Source of the DNA: a bacterium
GTDB lineage: Bacteria; Patescibacteriota; Saccharimonadia; Saccharimonadales; Saccharimonadaceae
DNA: 51,988 bases
Direction: 5' to 3'
Assembly (NCBI GenBank): GCA_030530385.1
Contig: JAUMVB010000004.1
Coordinates: 1 to 51,988, forward strand
Positions 49,234-51,988 of this stretch are shown here, in pieces. A program made the position numbers and the translations under genes. The stretch's first letter is position 1; every line of letters starts with the position of its first letter. The notes under the pieces were generated by a model. The model did not search any database. It worked only from the letters and a program-made list of their open reading frames with translations, and was not told the origin of the DNA.

Positions 49234-49959
49234 ATGGCTCGAAAACACCGCATTTCACAGAATTTCTTGCGTTCACCACGAATTGCACTGATGCTCGTTG
49301 GGCATAGCAATATTCGAAAACGTGATTTTACGCTAGATTTTGGTGCTGGAAGCGGTGTTTTTACTTTTGCCCTTAGCAAGAAATCAGCTCAAGTTTTGGC
49401 AATCGAATTTGACCGTGAAACTTTCAAAAAACTAAAAAACAACACTAAAAATCTAGAGAATGTTGAAGTTTTATGCGCAGATTTTCTAAACTTCAATCTT
49501 TCGAAATTACCAAAAAATTATAAAGTTTGTGCAAATATACCATTTCATTTGAGCTCACCAATTATCCAAAAGCTTGCGAATACTCAAAATTCACCAAAAA
49601 GTATTTATTTAATTTTACAAAAACAATTCGCTCACAAACTAATAGCTGGTGACAAAAACTTTACCTCAGCTTTGGGAGTGAAAGTTTTTCCATTCTTTGA
49701 AGTCAAAATAAAGAAACCTCTCCGCAAGACTGATTTCACACCACCACCGGCCGTTGAAACCGTATTTTTCGAAATGAAACGACGAGAAACTCCACTAATT
49801 TCAAAAGAGGAACAGCCAATTTTTAACGATTTTATCGATAAAATGTTTTCTACACCCGATTTTTATAAACGAAATTGTAGCCTAAAATTTAGAACTAAAA
49901 AACCGAGTGAATTAAAAGGTGAAGATTGGCTAGAAATCTGGACAGCGGCAAAGCAGTAG
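49234..49959 (+). CDS. Erm-like 23S rRNA adenine-N6 methyltransferase (KsgA/Erm superfamily)
   Basis: 241 aa. The start RISQNFLRSPRIALMLV resembles actinobacterial Erm (SQNFL). SAM motif I is LDFGAGSGVFT (34-44), acidic D60, CADFL (81-85), motif IV NIPF (101-104) where KsgA has NLPY. DFTPPPAVETVFFEMKRRETPLI is the C-terminal Erm/KsgA motif; it then ends short, without the KsgA C-terminal domain. Erm dimethylates A2058 of 23S rRNA (macrolide, lincosamide, streptogramin B resistance); KsgA dimethylates 16S rRNA. Features lean toward Erm, not proof. It begins 1 nt after the permease stop. Confidence 0.8.
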   Translation: MARKHRISQNFLRSPRIALMLVGHSNIRKRDFTLDFGAGSGVFTFALSKKSAQVLAIEFDRETFKKLKNNTKNLENVEVLCADFLNFNLSKLPKNYKVCANIPFHLSSPIIQKLANTQNSPKSIYLILQKQFAHKLIAGDKNFTSALGVKVFPFFEVKIKKPLRKTDFTPPPAVETVFFEMKRRETPLISKEEQPIFNDFIDKMFSTPDFYKRNCSLKFRTKKPSELKGEDWLEIWTAAKQ

Positions 49960-49994
49960 AAAAACAAAGGGCAATAGAAAATAACCAAAAAATT

Positions 49995-50003
49995 TGATAG
50001 AAT
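49995..50003 (+). promoter_or_regulatory. Extended -10 promoter, predicted leaderless start
   Basis: TGaTAGAAT ends 8 nt before ATG 50012. Confidence 0.65.
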
Positions 50004-50011
50004 AGGAAAAT

Positions 50012-51331
50012 ATGGCGCGAAAAATTAAATTTGAAATAGCGAAATTTGACAAAATCACTCCCGGAGGGCAAGCTCTAGGCACACTCGAAAACGGTAAAAA
50101 AATCTTCGCATGGGGCGTTTTACCTGGCGAAACAGCTAAAATCCAAATTACAAAGAATAAGTCGAGCTTTATGGAAGGGTTCGCTGTCGAAATTATCAAA
50201 AAATCTCCCAAAAGAATCAAACCACGCGACCCAGAAAGTTTTCTTTCGACTAGCCCGTGGCAAATTTTTAACTTTGATTTCGAGCAGAGCACCAAGCAAG
50301 AATTGATCCGTGAAAGTTTTCGACAAGAAAATATAGATCTACCACAACAAGAAAGCTTTTTTTCTGATGATATAATCTTTAGATATCGCAATAAAGTTGA
50401 ATTCTCATTTTGGTGGGAGAAATCTGAAGAAAACAGCGACAACGGTGAACTAAATCTAGCATTCTTCAAACGCGGAGGAAAGGGAAAAGTCCCCGTAACT
50501 GGCACTAGCCTTGCAAAAAACGAAATAAATAAAGCTGGGCAAAAAATACTAGAAATTTTACGCGCGAGACAAACTCCCAATCGAGACCTAAAAACTCTAC
50601 TAATTAGGACAAACCAAAAGGGCGAGATCTCAGCCCAACTATATGTCAAAAACGAAGACTTCAAGCTATTTAACGATGAAGAACTACACTCGCTAGGGTT
50701 CAAGAATTTTGAATTAATTTTTTCTAACCCAAAATCACCGGCAAGCGTTATAACCAAAAAACTTCAAATCCTAAACGAAGATAAACTAAGTGATCAAATC
50801 TTAGGAATTAATTTTAATTACGCTACCGAAAGCTTTTTCCAAATAAATTTACCTGTTTATGAGCAAGCTCTACGCGACATGGAGCAATTTATCGATCCTC
50901 ATAAACCAACATTAGATCTTTATGCTGGTGTTGGCTCTATTGGTCTCACGATCGGAAAGCAAGATTTAACCCTAGTCGAAATTAACGAAGGTGCGGTAGC
51001 AGAAATGAAACGCAATATTAATGAGCTGCACAGAGATAATAACGCAAAGGCAATCCTTGCGCCTAGCGAAAAAGTTCTTGATTTTATAAAAAAAGATTCC
51101 AACTTGATAGTTGACCCACCGCGCGCTGGGATGGACAAAAAAGTCTGTGAAAAAATCCTTGAAATTGAGCCGCAAAAAGTAATTTATCTAAGTTGTAACC
51201 CAACCACACAGGCGCGTGATGCAGCAATTTTAAGCGAAAAGTATAAGATAATCTATACACGCGGATATAACTTTTTTCCACGAACACCACACATCGAAAA
51301 TTTAATAATTCTAGAATTAAAATCTAATTAG
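50012..51331 (+). CDS. RlmD/TrmA-family RNA m5U methyltransferase lacking the Fe-S cysteines
   Basis: 439 aa. An N-terminal TRAM-like OB domain (about 1-70, KFDKITPGGQALGTLENGKKIF) precedes a catalytic domain with ESFFQINLPVYEQ, LDLYAGVGSIGLT (SAM motif I), DPPRAGMDKK and the catalytic cysteine in YLSCNPTTQARD. The iron-sulfur motif of RlmD-type enzymes (C-x5-C-G-G-C) is gone: the corresponding stretch after KPRDPE reads FLSTSPWQ with no cysteine. It methylates a uridine in 23S rRNA or tRNA. A separate promoter follows the Erm-like gene. Confidence 0.9.
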   Translation: MARKIKFEIAKFDKITPGGQALGTLENGKKIFAWGVLPGETAKIQITKNKSSFMEGFAVEIIKKSPKRIKPRDPESFLSTSPWQIFNFDFEQSTKQELIRESFRQENIDLPQQESFFSDDIIFRYRNKVEFSFWWEKSEENSDNGELNLAFFKRGGKGKVPVTGTSLAKNEINKAGQKILEILRARQTPNRDLKTLLIRTNQKGEISAQLYVKNEDFKLFNDEELHSLGFKNFELIFSNPKSPASVITKKLQILNEDKLSDQILGINFNYATESFFQINLPVYEQALRDMEQFIDPHKPTLDLYAGVGSIGLTIGKQDLTLVEINEGAVAEMKRNINELHRDNNAKAILAPSEKVLDFIKKDSNLIVDPPRAGMDKKVCEKILEIEPQKVIYLSCNPTTQARDAAILSEKYKIIYTRGYNFFPRTPHIENLIILELKSN

Positions 51332-51338
51332 TAAAACT

Positions 51339-51372
51339 AAAAATAACTCCCGTTACCGAGAGTTATTTTTGT
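51339..51372. terminator. Bidirectional terminator between methyltransferase and pilin
   Basis: AAAAATAACTC (51339-51349) pairs with GAGTTATTTTT (51360-51370), 10-nt loop. T-run on both strands serves both convergent genes. Confidence 0.85.
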
Positions 51373-51391
51373 TCCAGAAAGATATTTTATA

Positions 51392-51856
51392 TTATCCTTC
51401 TACGCAGTTAGCGACACCATTTTCCGTTTTAACAGAAACAACAATTGAGTTGCCTGCTACGATAGCACCGTCTGTACCACATTTAGCTTTATTAGATAGC
51501 TTCATCTCGCCAAGAGCAGTAGGTGCTGCAGTAGCCCCTGAAGCAGGTGTAACTTTATACTCTGAGTTTGTTGAAGGATCATTAAATGTTGAAGTTTGAT
51601 CGGTTGTAATATACTTCGAGATAAAGTCACTTTTCAAGTTGGCTCCAGCCCAAGGCAAGCTTCCACGGTTGTTTGATGTGTAGTCTGTTACCGCTGCTCG
51701 CAATCGTGAAGCATCATTCTTTCGTTGTGTATCTCGCTGGCTGCGCTGTAGGGCAGGTAGCGCCAAGAAGACCATCAAGAAGATAAGTCCGGCAATCGCA
51801 AGCACAAGCACGACTTCAATAATTGTGAAACCTTTTTTAGTTTGTATTTTGTTCAT
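51392..51856 (-). CDS. Type IV pilin (PilA/PulG-like)
   Basis: 154 aa. Short basic leader MNKIQTKKG, prepilin peptidase site after G9, mature start FTIIEV with the conserved Glu at mature position 5, then a hydrophobic helix to about residue 35. The globular part is Ser/Thr-rich and has a C-terminal cysteine pair (C126, C151) likely forming the usual D-region disulfide. Type IV pili in this group of bacteria mediate surface contact and DNA uptake; PilD, PilB and PilC are not in the window. AAAGGTGG lies 10 nt before the ATG; the leader holds a hairpin at 51908-51923. Confidence 0.92.
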   Translation of the reverse strand: MNKIQTKKGFTIIEVVLVLAIAGLIFLMVFLALPALQRSQRDTQRKNDASRLRAAVTDYTSNNRGSLPWAGANLKSDFISKYITTDQTSTFNDPSTNSEYKVTPASGATAAPTALGEMKLSNKAKCGTDGAIVAGNSIVVSVKTENGVANCVEG

Positions 51857-51907
51857 TGTGAAATTTCCACCTTTCTATGAACTTTAATTATTATTGGTAT
51901 TTTTATT

Positions 51908-51923
51908 TACGGCAGTTTCCGTA
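51908..51923 (-). promoter_or_regulatory. Hairpin in the pilin leader
   Basis: TACGG (51908-51912) pairs with CCGTA (51919-51923). It lies in the probable 5' untranslated region of the pilin mRNA. Confidence 0.4.
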
Positions 51924-51930
51924 TGCTTTA

Positions 51931-51959
51931 ATTAAACCACAAGCAAAATAAAAAAGCAA
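51931..51959 (-). promoter_or_regulatory. Possible pilin promoter
   Basis: Minus-strand TTGCTT (51959-51954), 17-nt spacer, TTTAAT (51936-51931). The -35 overlaps a palindrome (AAAAAGC/GCTTTTT, about 51951-51967) that may end an upstream gene outside the window. Confidence 0.35.
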
Positions 51960-51988
51960 GCTTTTTTAAGCTAATTTTAAGAAAATCT

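Noticed and set aside
49930-50757. 275-codon minus-strand ORF opposite the RlmD-like gene
   Set aside because: Its translation has no recognisable motif and mirrors a well-supported gene on the plus strand; long antisense frames are common opposite A/T-biased codon positions.

Overview
The window is about 52 kb of AT-rich bacterial chromosome with small intergenic gaps. It most resembles a reduced-genome Patescibacteria (CPR) member, probably Candidatus Saccharibacteria (TM7). This is an inference from gene content: a compact ribosomal/RNA polymerase cluster, a sigma-region-4/HARE-HTH protein, an isolated VirD4/TraG-like ATPase, a type IV pilin, a GT/GH57/GH15 glucan cluster, and no biosynthetic pathways. 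TGA is a normal stop (cysteine desulfurase, delta-prime and ABC-F genes) and the only Trp tRNA reads CCA, so the TGA=Gly code of SR1/Gracilibacteria is not in use.

Layout. 1-2756: end of a ribosomal operon (rpsD partial, rpoA, rplQ, rplM, rpsI). 2888-5791: cysteine desulfurase, DUF218 protein, mnmA (tRNA 2-thiolation). 5842-10927: Bax-inhibitor-like membrane protein, UvrD/RecB-nuclease helicase, DUF2797 protein. 10967-15157: dnaX, dnaB, histidine kinase. 15254-17526: secE, nusG, an inverted nucleotidyltransferase, rplK. 17611-22114: hydrolase, trpS, pseudouridine synthase, delta-prime, TPR protein. 22174-23669: rpmG, an orphan region with coding-like sequence in three successive frames, tRNA-Thr. 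23709-28622 (minus): membrane protein and glucan cluster. 28692-30896: YgjP-like protein, tRNA-Trp, two orphan genes behind a structured leader. 30946-34511 (minus): heterodimeric ABC exporter. 34712-36919: hidden 53-aa ORF, tRNA-Glu, dus, small protein, glutaredoxin, strongly promoted 63-aa ORF. 36946-39952 (minus): ABC-F and glycosyltransferase. 40186-47242: topA, sigma4/HARE protein, P-loop kinase, VirD4-like ATPase. 47260-51331: MacB-like ABC pair, Erm-like rRNA methyltransferase, RlmD-like methyltransferase. 51392-51856 (minus): type IV pilin.

Expression signals form a coherent pattern. Many housekeeping genes have an extended -10 element (TGnTAnnnT) ending only 6-11 nt before the start codon and no Shine-Dalgarno, which predicts leaderless or nearly leaderless mRNAs. 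Ribosomal protein, secE/nusG, pilin and orphan small genes have normal leaders with Shine-Dalgarno sites. This pattern also corrected several start codons. A second theme is loss of cysteine metal sites in DnaX, L33, TopA and the RlmD-like enzyme.

The least explained parts are the tRNA-adjacent orphan loci at 22.5-23.5 kb, 29.6-30.9 kb and 34.7-34.9 kb, and the small gene at 36.7-36.9 kb whose 3' end resembles a tRNA-Leu 5' half. Two of these loci have a two-hairpin leader whose last hairpin abuts the ribosome binding site.
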